From Paracoccaceae bacterium (GTDB taxonomy: Bacteria > Pseudomonadota > Alphaproteobacteria > Rhodobacterales > Rhodobacteraceae): a stretch of 56,127 bases of DNA. Positions 9,483 through 17,911 of the stretch are shown here, one piece after another; positions within the stretch are counted from its first letter, which is position 1, and every line of letters begins with the position of its first letter. The notes beneath the pieces were generated by a model that made no database searches, was not told the origin of the DNA, and saw only the letters and a list, made by a program, of their open reading frames with translations. The stretch spans positions 1 through 56,127 of the forward strand of contig JAGRMG010000146.1 in assembly GCA_020441385.1 (NCBI GenBank). Direction: 5' to 3'. The position numbers and the translations under genes are program-made.

Positions 9483-10073
9483 TCAGCGGCGGCGGTCGCG
9501 CCTGGCGCTCATCGGCTGGAAAGCGACGCCGACATGGGCCTCGCAATAGGGTTTGCCGGCCTGCACCGGCAGGCCGCAGAACCAGAAATCGTCGGTTGCC
9601 GGATCGCCCACCGGCCATTTGCACGTCCGCTCGGTCAGTTCCATCAGGCTCAGCCGCCTGGCCTTCTTCTCGACCGCATTGACCTTGGCCAGCGCCTCGG
9701 GGCTGATCTCGTTGGCCGAGGGCTGCGGCGGCAGCGGCTGGCCGGCGGGAATGATCTGCTTGCGCGCCGGTGCCGGCGGGCGGCTTTCGGCGGCCGGTGC
9801 CGGATCGGGCGCCCGCGCCGGTTCGGTCCTGGCCGGCGCCGCCGCCTCGGCCCTGGGCCGCGCCTCGGGCCTGGCCGCGGCGGCGGGCTTTTCCCTGGGC
9901 TCGGGCTTGGCCGCGGCGCTGCCCGTGGTCCGGTTCGACAGACCCAGCCGATGCACCTTGCCGATCACCGCATTGCGCGTCACCCCGCCCAGTTCCTTGG
10001 CGATCTGGCTGGCCGACTGGCCCTCGCCCCACATTTTCCTGAGCAGTTCCACACGCTCGTCAGTCCACGACAT
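9483..10073 (-). CDS. gcrA: GcrA family cell-cycle regulator
   Basis: A 196-aa protein with the hallmark GcrA N terminus [18 protein letters not shown] and the helix-turn-helix segment [21 protein letters not shown] Pro/Ala-rich linker (about residues 55-130) and the conserved C-terminal motif [17 protein letters not shown] follow. In Caulobacter, GcrA binds the housekeeping sigma factor and activates promoters carrying CcrM-methylated GANTC sites. The family is restricted to Alphaproteobacteria, which helps place the organism. A GTG two codons upstream is possible, but the ATG at 10073 has a well-spaced GGAAGGG and matches the canonical start. Confidence 0.93.
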   Translation of the reverse strand: MSWTDERVELLRKMWGEGQSASQIAKELGGVTRNAVIGKVHRLGLSNRTTGSAAAKPEPREKPAAAARPEARPRAEAAAPARTEPARAPDPAPAAESRPPAPARKQIIPAGQPLPPQPSANEISPEALAKVNAVEKKARRLSLMELTERTCKWPVGDPATDDFWFCGLPVQAGKPYCEAHVGVAFQPMSARRDRRR

Positions 10074-10140
10074 CGCCACCCTTCCAAAGCTGGGAAGCGG
10101 CCCCCGGCCATGGCCGCTTCCTCATTCATGACAGCGCCCT

Positions 10141-10168
10141 ATACTAATCACCCCGGCCCGAGTTACAA
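10141..10168 (-). promoter_or_regulatory. Candidate sigma-70 promoter of gcrA
   Basis: On the minus strand TTGTAA (10163-10168) and TAGTAT (10141-10146) are separated by 16 bp, about 70 bp upstream of the gcrA start. A GAATC (GANTC methylation site) lies about 25 bp upstream of the -35. This is inferred from pattern only. Confidence 0.45.
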
Positions 10169-10355
10169 GGCGTCCCGGACCGCCCGGCACGCGAATCGGC
10201 CCGCGCGTCGCGCACCGCTGCCCGTCTGGCGGCGCCATCCGGCGGCGCCGCGGCCGCCTTCGCACACCGCTTGCGGATTGCCCGCTTTCAGATCATTGAC
10301 GAAACCGCCCTTGGTGATGCATTCAAGGGCCTTGTGCCGCATAGAGGATGCCCCG

Positions 10356-11531
10356 ATGATCCCGTCCGTTCTGCCGACCTACAACCGCGCGCCGCTCAGC
10401 TTCGTCAAGGGCGAAGGATGCTGGCTGACCGAGGCCGACGGCCGCCGTTTCCTCGATCTGGGCGCGGGCATCGCGGTGAACGCGCTGGGCCATGCCCATC
10501 CGGCACTGGTGGCGGCGCTGACGGATCAGGCCAACAGGCTCTGGCATGTCTCCAACCTCTACGAGATCGCGCAACAGCAGGCGCTGGCCGACAGGCTGGT
10601 GGCGGCAACCTTTGCCGATACCGTGTTCTTCACCAATTCCGGCACCGAGGCCTGTGAACTGGCCGTCAAGATGGCGCGCCGGCATTTCTTCGACGCCGGC
10701 CGGCCCGGGCGTACCGACATCATCGCCTTCGATGGCGCCTTCCACGGCCGGTCCTCGGCGGCCATCGCCGCCGCCGGGTCGGAAAAGATGACCCGCGGAT
10801 TTGCACCCCTGCTGCCGGGCTTCGTGCATCTGCCCTGGGCCGATCACGACGCGCTCGCCGCCGCCATCACCGACACCACCGCCGCCATCCTGGTCGAGCC
10901 GGTGCAGGGCGAGGGCGGCATAAGACCGCTGCCCGACCAGTGCCTGAAGGGGATGCGCGATCTGTGCGACGAACACGGGGTCCTGCTGATCCTCGACGAG
11001 GTGCAGTGCGGCATGGGACGCACCGGGCGGCTCTTCGCCCATGAATGGGCCGGAATCGAGCCCGACATCATGATGGTGGCCAAGGGCATCGGCGGCGGCT
11101 TTCCGCTGGGCGCGGTGCTGGCCACCGAAGCCGCCGCCGCCGGCATGACCGCCGGCACCCACGGCTCGACCTATGGCGGCAACCCGCTGGGCTGCGCCGT
11201 GGGCTGCGCGGTGATGGACATCCTCGCCGATCCGCAATTCCTGGCCGGGGTCAACCGCCGCGCCGGATCGCTGCGCCAGAAACTCGAGGGGCTGGTGGCC
11301 GCCCATCCCGACGTGTTCGAGGAGGTGCGCGGCCTGGGCCTGATGCTGGGCCTCAAATGCCGCGTGCCCAACGCCGAACTCGTCGCCGCCGGCCATGCCG
11401 AGCAGCTGATCACCGTGCCCGCCGCCGACAACGTCATCCGCCTGCTGCCTCCGCTGGTCATCACCGAGGACGAGATCGCCGAAGGTGTGGCCCGTCTCGA
11501 CCGCGCCGCGGCCCGGATGACGCCGTCCTGA
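10356..11531 (+). CDS. argD: Acetylornithine transaminase (ArgD family)
   Basis: A 391-aa class III PLP aminotransferase that converts N-acetylglutamate semialdehyde to N-acetylornithine in arginine biosynthesis; family members can also act on succinyl-diaminopimelate. The phosphate-binding [13 protein letters not shown] (about residues 91-103), [14 protein letters not shown] and the PLP lysine K243 in [13 protein letters not shown] are present. The ATG at 10356 follows an AGAGGA ribosome-binding site and gives the normal ArgD length. It is followed by argF 81 bp downstream, a typical arginine pair, with repeat copy B in between. Confidence 0.92.
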   Translation: MIPSVLPTYNRAPLSFVKGEGCWLTEADGRRFLDLGAGIAVNALGHAHPALVAALTDQANRLWHVSNLYEIAQQQALADRLVAATFADTVFFTNSGTEACELAVKMARRHFFDAGRPGRTDIIAFDGAFHGRSSAAIAAAGSEKMTRGFAPLLPGFVHLPWADHDALAAAITDTTAAILVEPVQGEGGIRPLPDQCLKGMRDLCDEHGVLLILDEVQCGMGRTGRLFAHEWAGIEPDIMMVAKGIGGGFPLGAVLATEAAAAGMTAGTHGSTYGGNPLGCAVGCAVMDILADPQFLAGVNRRAGSLRQKLEGLVAAHPDVFEEVRGLGLMLGLKCRVPNAELVAAGHAEQLITVPAADNVIRLLPPLVITEDEIAEGVARLDRAAARMTPS

Positions 11532-11583
11532 CTTCTTTCTGGTGCAAAATACTCCCGGGGGTCCGGGGGCAGGCAGCCCCCGG
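11532..11583 (+). repeat. Intergenic repeat, copy B, with hairpin
   Basis: CTTCTTTCTGGTGCAAAATA then CTCC begins directly after the argD stop codon. A perfect 8-bp hairpin follows (CCGGGGGC at 11563-11570, GCCCCCGG at 11576-11583, loop AGGCA). It closely matches copy C near 45.0 kb. Confidence 0.7.
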
Positions 11584-11612
11584 CGCTTTCGGCAAGACGG
11601 AAAGCCGCCGAC

Positions 11613-12539
11613 ATGAACCACTTTCTCGACATCCACACCACCGACCGGGCGGCGCTGCGCGCCATGATCGACCAGGCCGGCGCCATGAAGCGTGCCCGTT
11701 CCGGGCGTTCGCGCGGGGCGTGCGACGACGAACAGCCGCTGGCCGGACGCATGGTGGCGCTGATCTTCGAAAAACCCTCGACCCGCACCCGCGTGTCCTT
11801 CGATGTCGGCGTGCGCCAGATGGGCGGGCAGACCATGGTGCTGTCGGGCAGCGACATGCAGCTCGGCCACGGCGAGACCATCGCCGACACCGCCCGCGTG
11901 CTGTCGCGCTATGTCGATCTGATCATGATCCGCACATATGATGAAACCGTGCTCAGCGAGATGGCGGAATTCGCCGATGTGCCGGTCATCAACGGGCTGA
12001 CCGACCGCACCCATCCCTGCCAGATCATGGCCGACGTGATGACCTTCGAGGAACATCGCGGCCCGATCGCGGGCAGGAAGGTGGTCTGGGCCGGAGACGG
12101 CAACAATGTCTGCGCCTCCTTCCTGCACGCGGCGGGCCAGTTCGGCTTCGATCTGACCTTCACCGGCCCGGCCCGGCTCGATCCGCAGGCCGACGCGATC
12201 GGCTTTGCCCGCGGCCGGGGCAGCAAGGTGATCATCGAACGCGACCCCGAAAAAGCGGTCGCGGGCGCCGATCTGGTCGTCACCGACACCTGGGTCAGCA
12301 TGCATGACGCGCAGTCCGCGCGCGAGCGGCGCCACAACATGCTGCGCCCCTATCAGGTGAACGAGGCGCTGATGGCGCAGGCCGGGCCAAAGGCCCTGTT
12401 CATGCACTGCCTGCCGGCGCATCGCGACGAGGAGGCGACAAGCGCGGTGATGGACGGGCCGCATTCGGTGGTCTTCGACGAGGCCGAGAACCGCCTGCAC
12501 GCGCAGAAGGCGATCATGCGCTGGTGCCTGGGCGTGTGA
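11613..12539 (+). CDS. argF: Ornithine carbamoyltransferase
   Basis: A 308-aa anabolic ornithine transcarbamylase making citrulline from ornithine and carbamoyl phosphate. The carbamoyl-phosphate loop [12 protein letters not shown] (STRTR near residues 56-60), the HPCQ motif near 134-137 and the ornithine-binding [12 protein letters not shown] are intact. Length is standard. It follows argD on the same strand and converges on the phosphate transporter gene with only 31 bp between stop codons. Confidence 0.96.
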   Translation: MNHFLDIHTTDRAALRAMIDQAGAMKRARSGRSRGACDDEQPLAGRMVALIFEKPSTRTRVSFDVGVRQMGGQTMVLSGSDMQLGHGETIADTARVLSRYVDLIMIRTYDETVLSEMAEFADVPVINGLTDRTHPCQIMADVMTFEEHRGPIAGRKVVWAGDGNNVCASFLHAAGQFGFDLTFTGPARLDPQADAIGFARGRGSKVIIERDPEKAVAGADLVVTDTWVSMHDAQSARERRHNMLRPYQVNEALMAQAGPKALFMHCLPAHRDEEATSAVMDGPHSVVFDEAENRLHAQKAIMRWCLGV

Positions 12540-12573
12540 GGGCGGGAATGCCGCGCGCCCCCGCCTGCCCTCA
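12538..12573. terminator. Possible bidirectional hairpin, argF / PiT transporter
   Basis: GAGGGC(GGG) and (CCCGCCT)GCCCTC form an imperfect inverted repeat spanning the two convergent stop codons. It lacks a T-tract, so this is tentative. Confidence 0.35.
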
Positions 12574-14046
12574 GCCGGTCAGCGCGTTCAGGATCAGGAA
12601 GATCACCCCCGACATCAGCGCCGCCGCCGGCACCGTGATCACCCAGGCCGCGATGACGGTCAGGAAATGGGACCGGCGCACCAGCTTGCGGCGGCGGCGT
12701 TCGTCGTTGCCGATCTGCTTGACCTTGGGCTTTTTCTCGCCATTGCCGCGCAGGCGCCGTTCCATGTGCCATTCGCGGTAAAAGCCCACCCCGAAGACTC
12801 CGCCCACGGCGATATGGGTCGAACTGACCGGCAAGCCCAGCCAGCTCGCCAAGATCACCGTGATGGCCGCGCTCAGCGCCACGCAATAGGCGCGCATCGG
12901 GTTCAGCTTGGTGATCTGGCTGCCGACCATGCGGATCAGTTTCGGCCCGAACAGGAACAGCCCGAACGAGATGCCGAAGGCGCCGATCACCATGACCCAG
13001 GTCGGGATCGACACCCGTTCGGCGAAGTCGCCGAATTGGGCGGCATGCACGATGGCCGCAAGCGGCCCCACCGCGTTGGCCACGTCGTTGGCGCCATGGG
13101 CGAAACTCAGCAGCGCCGCCGAGATGACCAGGGGCAGGGCGAACAGGGTCTTGATCGACTTGTTGCGGTTCTCCATGCCCTTGGCCCTGGCCCGGATCAT
13201 CGGGCGCGTCACGGCATAGACCGCCACGCCCGAAACGGCACCGATCAGCAGCGCCGTGGCAAGGTCGATCTCCAGCACCCGGCTCAGCCCCTTGAGCGCC
13301 AGATAGGTCGTGAAGGTGCCGGCCATGATGCCGACCAGGATCGGCACCCAGCGCCGCGCCGCGGCGATCTTGTCGTCCTGATAGATGATCTGCGCCTTGA
13401 TCAGCGCCAGGAACAGCGCCGCGACGATCCCCCCCAGCAGCGGCGAGACGACCCAGCTTGCGGCGATGGCGCCCACGGTCGGCCAGTTGACGGCTGCGGT
13501 GCCCGCGGCGACCACGCCGGCGCCCATCACGCCGCCGACCACGGAATGCGTGGTCGAGACCGGCGCGCCGATCCAGGTGGCCAGGTTCACCCACAGCGCC
13601 GACGAGATCAGCGCCGCCATCATCGCCCAGATGAAGACGTTCGTGTCCTGCACCGAGACGGGGTCGATGATTCCCTTGGATATGGTCGAGACCACGTCGC
13701 CCCCGGCCAGCAGCGCACCGGCGCTTTCGGAAATGGCGGCGATGGCGATGGCGCCGCCCATGGTCAGCGCGTTGGCGCCCACCGCCGGCCCCATGTTGTT
13801 GGCGACGTCGTTGGCGCCGATGTTGATCGCCATGTAGGCGCCGAAGGCGGCTGCCGCGACGACGACCAGATTGACCGGCGCGGTCCCGAAGAACACCGCC
13901 GCGGCCAGCGCCGTGACCGCGATGAAGGCCAGCGCGATGCCGGTCGCCACCATCGGCCGGCCGACATAGGCGGTTGCGGATTCGAGCTGGGAGATCCGGC
14001 CGAGATCCTTGTCCAGCGTCTTCCATCTGTTCGGTGTCGGTGTCAC
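12571..14046 (-). CDS. PiT family inorganic phosphate transporter
   Basis: A 491-aa integral membrane symporter for inorganic phosphate. The two copies of the PiT signature are clear: NIGANDVANNMGPAVGANA in the N-terminal half and FAHGANDVANAVGPLAAIV in the C-terminal half. Each half carries several hydrophobic helices, and a basic cytoplasmic segment (KKPKVKQIGNDERRRRK) precedes the last helix. The GTG at 14046 is chosen because AAGGGGA lies just upstream and upstream codons look non-coding. No DUF47/PhoU-like partner gene is adjacent, unlike many PiT genes. Confidence 0.9.
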   Translation of the reverse strand: MTPTPNRWKTLDKDLGRISQLESATAYVGRPMVATGIALAFIAVTALAAAVFFGTAPVNLVVVAAAAFGAYMAINIGANDVANNMGPAVGANALTMGGAIAIAAISESAGALLAGGDVVSTISKGIIDPVSVQDTNVFIWAMMAALISSALWVNLATWIGAPVSTTHSVVGGVMGAGVVAAGTAAVNWPTVGAIAASWVVSPLLGGIVAALFLALIKAQIIYQDDKIAAARRWVPILVGIMAGTFTTYLALKGLSRVLEIDLATALLIGAVSGVAVYAVTRPMIRARAKGMENRNKSIKTLFALPLVISAALLSFAHGANDVANAVGPLAAIVHAAQFGDFAERVSIPTWVMVIGAFGISFGLFLFGPKLIRMVGSQITKLNPMRAYCVALSAAITVILASWLGLPVSSTHIAVGGVFGVGFYREWHMERRLRGNGEKKPKVKQIGNDERRRRKLVRRSHFLTVIAAWVITVPAAALMSGVIFLILNALTG

Positions 14047-14231
14047 GTAATCCGTCCCCTTGCGGCGTGTCGCCGACCGCGTAGTACGATCGGACGCGGT
14101 GGCGCAAGGGCTTTGGCCGGGCCTGGCCCCGGCAGCCTGTCGAATGTTGCGTACAATCGCCGCTGCCCGCGGGGTTGCGGGCCGGGCGCGGCTGGGCCAC
14201 AACGGGCGCAGCAAACCCGGGGAGTGCCGCC

Positions 14232-14864
14232 ATGTCGAAATCCGTGACCGTCGTCGATCATCCGCTGGTTCAGCACAAGCTGACCCTGATGCGGGAAAAC
14301 GAAACGCCGTCCTCGGTTTTCCGCCAGCTCCTGCGCGAGATCACGCTGCTGCTGGCCTACGAGATCACCCGCGAAATGCCGCTGAGCCAGCGTTCCATCC
14401 GCACGCCGCTGGAAGAGATGCAGGCGCCCAGCCTGGCGGGGCGCAACATGGCGCTGGTGTCGATCCTGCGGGCCGGCAACGGCATGCTCGACGGGGTGCT
14501 CGAACTGGTGCCGCAGGCGCGGGTCGGATTTGTCGGGCTCTACCGCGACGAGGCGACGCTGCAACCGGTGCAGTACTATTTCAAGGTGCCCTCGGCTCTG
14601 GAGGAACGGCTGGTCATCGTCGTCGATCCGATGCTTGCCACGGGCAATTCCTCGGCCGCGGCGGTGGACCTTCTGAAAGGCGCCGGGGCGCGCAACATCC
14701 GCTTTCTGTGCCTGCTGGCCGCGCCCGAGGGGATCGAGCGGATGACCACGGCGCATCCCGACGTGCCCATCGTGACCGCCGCCGTCGATCGGCAGCTGAG
14801 CGACAAGGGCTATATCCTGCCCGGACTGGGCGATGCCGGCGACCGGATGTTCGGAACCCGCTAG
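14232..14864 (+). CDS. upp: Uracil phosphoribosyltransferase
   Basis: A 210-aa pyrimidine salvage enzyme forming UMP from uracil and PRPP. The PRPP-binding loop [16 protein letters not shown] and the uracil-binding C-terminal [16 protein letters not shown] are present; E. coli Upp is 208 aa. GGGGAG lies 8-13 bp before the ATG at 14232. It is divergent from the phosphate transporter and apparently monocistronic. Confidence 0.96.
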   Translation: MSKSVTVVDHPLVQHKLTLMRENETPSSVFRQLLREITLLLAYEITREMPLSQRSIRTPLEEMQAPSLAGRNMALVSILRAGNGMLDGVLELVPQARVGFVGLYRDEATLQPVQYYFKVPSALEERLVIVVDPMLATGNSSAAAVDLLKGAGARNIRFLCLLAAPEGIERMTTAHPDVPIVTAAVDRQLSDKGYILPGLGDAGDRMFGTR

Positions 14865-14992
14865 AAGCTGCCTCGTTCCGGGTCGGTCCGGGCGCGCCCC
14901 GGCGCCCGGCGCGCGGCCGCGTCCGGGCCAGAGTTCGCTTTACTCATGGCGTCATTTGCGGCATTCTGTTCCCATATGTTGTGGGGGCAGCG

Positions 14993-16189
14993 ATGAAATT
15001 GACGAGAATTATCGCAAGCGGCATCATTTTGGGGTCAGTCGCATTGACGACGCTAGATGCGCAGACGCTTCGCAACGCGCAGCCACCGGCGGAATTTCCG
15101 CCCGCCTCCTACACGGGCAAGCAGTATATCGACAGTCGCGGCTGCATCTACATCCGCGCCGGGATCGACGGCAACGTGACCTGGGTGCCGCGGGTGTCGC
15201 GCGCGCGCAAGCAGGTCTGCGGATACAAGCCCACGGCGGTTGCCGGTGCGAGCCCGGCGAAACCGGTCCAGAAAGTGACTGTGATCTCCAACCCGCAGCC
15301 CGCGGCGGCGAAACCCGCCGTGGCGGCGAAACCGGCGCCACCCAGGCCGTCACCCGCCCCGGCCCCGACGCGCGTGGCGACGCCGCGCACGGTCCCGGCG
15401 CCGGCTGCGCCTCGCGCCACCGCTCCGGCCACGACGCGCGTCACCACCGCGCGGCCGCCTGCGACGACGCGAACCACCACCGCCCGGCCGCCGGCGGCGT
15501 CGGTCTACCGGCCATCGCCGGGGCCTGCGCCCACCGTCGTTTCGCCGCAGGCCAAGCCCTCGGCGCCGCCGATCCAGCCGCGCCGCGCCAAGGCACCCGC
15601 GGCCTCGGGCGGGTGCCCCAACGCCTCGGCGTTCAGCCAGCAGTTCATCAACAAGACCGGGGTCCGCTGCGGCCCGCAGACCGAAGCGCCGATCACCTAC
15701 GGAAAGGGCTGGGACCGGTCGTCGTCGCTGACGCTGCCCAGCGATACGCGCGTGGTGCCGCGCCACGTTCACGACAAGCGTCAGAACACCACCAACGTCT
15801 CGGTGCCCGCCGGTTACCGGACGGTCTGGAAGGATGGCCGGCTGAATCCGCACCGGGCCGAACGCTCGCTGGCGCCCTCGGTGATCCAGGCGCGGCTGCC
15901 GGTGCCGGCGGGCTACAAGCGCGTCGAACGCGGGGACGACCGCCTGAACATTCATCGCGGCGTCAAGACGGCCGGCGGCGATGCCGCAACCGACCTGATC
16001 TGGACCCGCACCGTACCGCGCACGCTGGCGCCGGTCGAAACGCATCCGCGCGTGGTCAGGCTGAGCGGGCCCGCCGCGCGCTCGCTCGCCGAGGCGCGCG
16101 CGCCCGCGACGATCCGCGTCTCGTCGCGTTCGGCGCCCGAGGCGGCCGGCACCCGGCCAGCCCCGGCGGGCGCCGTTCGCAGACGATAG
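14993..16189 (+). CDS. Secreted Ala/Pro-rich protein with C-terminal repeats
   Basis: A 398-aa protein with a probable signal peptide (MKLTRIIASGIILGSVALTT, cleavage near TLDAQ). A short conserved block with two Cys (SRGCIYIRAGIDGNVTWVPR, then KQVCGY) comes next, then a ~130-residue low-complexity Ala/Pro/Thr region. The C-terminal part (about 205-398) contains GGCPNASAFSQQFINKTGVR and two related units, VPAGYRTVWKDGRLNPHRA and VPAGYKRVERGDDRLNIHRG. It resembles Rhodobacteraceae envelope proteins often annotated as SPOR-related. I do not recognise a clear SPOR domain, and the function is unknown. A periplasmic cell-envelope role is an inference from the signal peptide. Confidence 0.7.
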   Translation: MKLTRIIASGIILGSVALTTLDAQTLRNAQPPAEFPPASYTGKQYIDSRGCIYIRAGIDGNVTWVPRVSRARKQVCGYKPTAVAGASPAKPVQKVTVISNPQPAAAKPAVAAKPAPPRPSPAPAPTRVATPRTVPAPAAPRATAPATTRVTTARPPATTRTTTARPPAASVYRPSPGPAPTVVSPQAKPSAPPIQPRRAKAPAASGGCPNASAFSQQFINKTGVRCGPQTEAPITYGKGWDRSSSLTLPSDTRVVPRHVHDKRQNTTNVSVPAGYRTVWKDGRLNPHRAERSLAPSVIQARLPVPAGYKRVERGDDRLNIHRGVKTAGGDAATDLIWTRTVPRTLAPVETHPRVVRLSGPAARSLAEARAPATIRVSSRSAPEAAGTRPAPAGAVRRR

Positions 16190-16261
16190 GGCGGGCTGAC
16201 AGGGGGGCAGGGTCGCCCCTCTGCAACAGACCCCAGAACAACAGACCCCGGACCGGCGACC

Positions 16262-17275
16262 CTATGGGCCGCAGATGTTTTGCAGCCGCACCCAGTCGCG
16301 GTCGGGCAGGATCGGCTCAAGCGTGCGGCCGGCCATGGGATCGGCCTCGATCAGGCCCAGCACGGTTTCGCCGGTGATGTCGCGGGCATAGGCATAGGGG
16401 CTGGAGGGCACCGCCGCCTGCGCGAAAGCGGCCAGCAGCGTTTCGGTCGCCGGTTCGGGGCGCGGGGCCGACAGCATCCGTTCGGCGTAGCGGTCGAGCG
16501 TCCGGGGCGACAGCTGCCCGGTGGTCAGCAGGCGGAACGAGGCCGCCACCCCGCCACGGTCCAGCAGTTCGGCCAGCGGGTCGTTCTCGGCGGCGCGGAC
16601 CCGTTCGGCCAGGATGTAGCCCGCCACCGCCGCCGGGTCTTCGTGATCCTCGATCAGCGCGCGGTTCAGCAGGATCATGCCGCCGGGCAGAAGCAGGCTG
16701 TCGGCGATGCCCGAACGCAGGACGATCAGCCGCCCGGCGCCGGTGCGCTCGGCGAGGCGGGCAAGGACGGCGGTGGTTTCGGGGCCGGCGCAGGCGCTGC
16801 CGGTCACGCGCCGGATACGGCCCAGCAGGGCCTCGCCGATTTCCTGGCGCTTGATCTCGGGAACGACCGAGACGGCGTGGCGTTGCAGGGCGCCGGGAAG
16901 CCAGAAGACCATCAGCGCCAGAAACCCCAGCACCACCGCGAGAACCCCGACATGGCGCAGCCGGCCCGGATGCGGGCGGGCGCGTTCGATCGCCTTGCGC
17001 AGGCCCTCGATGGCGTCGATCATCTCGGCCTCGGACTCTTGCAGTTCCAGGGTTTCGCCGGGGTCGCCATCGGGCGAGAAGATCGCCGGGCGCACGCCCG
17101 GGTTCTGGCGTTCGATCGCGGCCAGCGACCAATGCGCCAGCGCCCGGTCGTTGAGGTCCGAGATGGTCAGCGTGGCATCTCCGACCGATACCACCACCTC
17201 GCGCCGCTGATCCTCGGGGGCCGCGCGCCACAGCCCGGTCGCTTCGAGCCGTTGGTATCGTGTCAGCGCCGTCAT
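16262..17275 (-). CDS. Membrane protein with degenerate M48-like domain
   Basis: A 337-aa protein with a cytoplasmic N-terminal ~110 residues (charged, VVVSVGDATLTISDLNDRAL), one membrane helix (VGVLAVVLGFLALMVFWLPG) and an extracytoplasmic domain. The latter has LLLPGGMILLNRALIEDHED followed by PAAVAGYILAERVRAAE, which aligns by pattern with the LPGG...ElaavlaHEigH core of M48 metallopeptidases. The HEXXH zinc motif is replaced by AGYILAE, so proteolysis is unlikely. The ATG at 17275 is preferred for its upstream AGGCGA and because the preceding codons look non-coding. Convergent with the secreted repeat protein. Family assignment is by eye only. Confidence 0.6.
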   Translation of the reverse strand: MTALTRYQRLEATGLWRAAPEDQRREVVVSVGDATLTISDLNDRALAHWSLAAIERQNPGVRPAIFSPDGDPGETLELQESEAEMIDAIEGLRKAIERARPHPGRLRHVGVLAVVLGFLALMVFWLPGALQRHAVSVVPEIKRQEIGEALLGRIRRVTGSACAGPETTAVLARLAERTGAGRLIVLRSGIADSLLLPGGMILLNRALIEDHEDPAAVAGYILAERVRAAENDPLAELLDRGGVAASFRLLTTGQLSPRTLDRYAERMLSAPRPEPATETLLAAFAQAAVPSSPYAYARDITGETVLGLIEADPMAGRTLEPILPDRDWVRLQNICGP

Positions 17276-17615
17276 GTCGCCTGAATCTGCCCGCTGTTCC
17301 GCTCGTGCCTGCCGTGTTTTCAACGATCCTAGCACGCGGGGCTTGCGGGCGGCAAACGCCATCGCCGCCCGTGACGGTGTTTCAGCACGGGGCGCGATCG
17401 TTTGGATGGCGATGCCGATCCGCCGGGGCGCGGCGGCGGTGTTCGGGTCTCGTGGACTCGTGATCCGCTACATCGGAAACCGGGCGCGAGCCGGATCGAA
17501 AACGATCCGGGCGGCAGCCGGCCGATGCAACGAACTTGCGATCCCACAAGACCGGAGCGGCGCGTCCGTCCCGGCGGGTGGAACCGCACGAACGCGCCAT
17601 GCCCTCATGCGGCGG
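17276..17615. other. 340-bp intergenic region, nothing recognised
   Basis: This stretch between the start of the M48-like gene and the end of the DUF2892 gene contains only GC-rich sequence without a supported gene. The upstream control region of the M48-like gene must lie in its first part. Confidence 0.3.
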
Positions 17616-17807
17616 TCAGGCGGTACGCAGCCCCATGCGCCGGAACAGCCCGGCCACCGGGCACAGGCCGGTAAAGGCCGATTGCAGCAGGTTGGCGCCG
17701 ACGAAGACGGTCAGCCAGACGAAATACGGCGATACGAAAACGGTCAGGACGACCGACAGCAGCACCATGAAACCCGCAAATGCCATGACGGCCCTGTTCA
17801 CACTCAT
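17616..17807 (-). CDS. DUF2892 (YgaP-like transmembrane) protein
   Basis: A 63-aa membrane protein with two hydrophobic helices (FAGFMVLLSVVLTVFV and WLTVFVGANLLQSAF) and the characteristic ending TGLCPVAGLFRRMGL. This matches DUF2892, the membrane part of the E. coli rhodanese YgaP. DUF2892 proteins recur in BigR/SqrR-controlled sulfide detoxification operons. Consistent with this, an ATTC-N8-GAAT site overlaps its promoter. AAAGGATAGGAAA gives a good ribosome-binding site at the ATG. No rhodanese or sulfide:quinone reductase gene is adjacent; it appears to be a single-gene unit. Confidence 0.85.
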   Translation of the reverse strand: MSVNRAVMAFAGFMVLLSVVLTVFVSPYFVWLTVFVGANLLQSAFTGLCPVAGLFRRMGLRTA

Positions 17808-17851
17808 TTTCCTATCCTTTCAGTTTGAAGGCGCCGCCCGTGCGGCTTTGC

Positions 17852-17884
17852 ATTCAAATATAGGAATATGTCTGGGGCTGGCAA
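17852..17884 (-). promoter_or_regulatory. DUF2892 promoter with SqrR/BigR-type operator
   Basis: On the minus strand TTGCCA (17879-17884) and TATATT (17857-17862) are spaced 16 bp. The inverted repeat ATTC-AAATATAG-GAAT (17852-17867) covers the -10. ATTC-N8-GAAT is, to my knowledge, the site reported for the persulfide-sensing ArsR-family repressor SqrR of Rhodobacter. Binding here would block transcription until sulfide or polysulfide is sensed. Confidence 0.65.
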
Positions 17885-17911
17885 GTCCGACGGGGTTCGG
17901 GTGACGCAATG

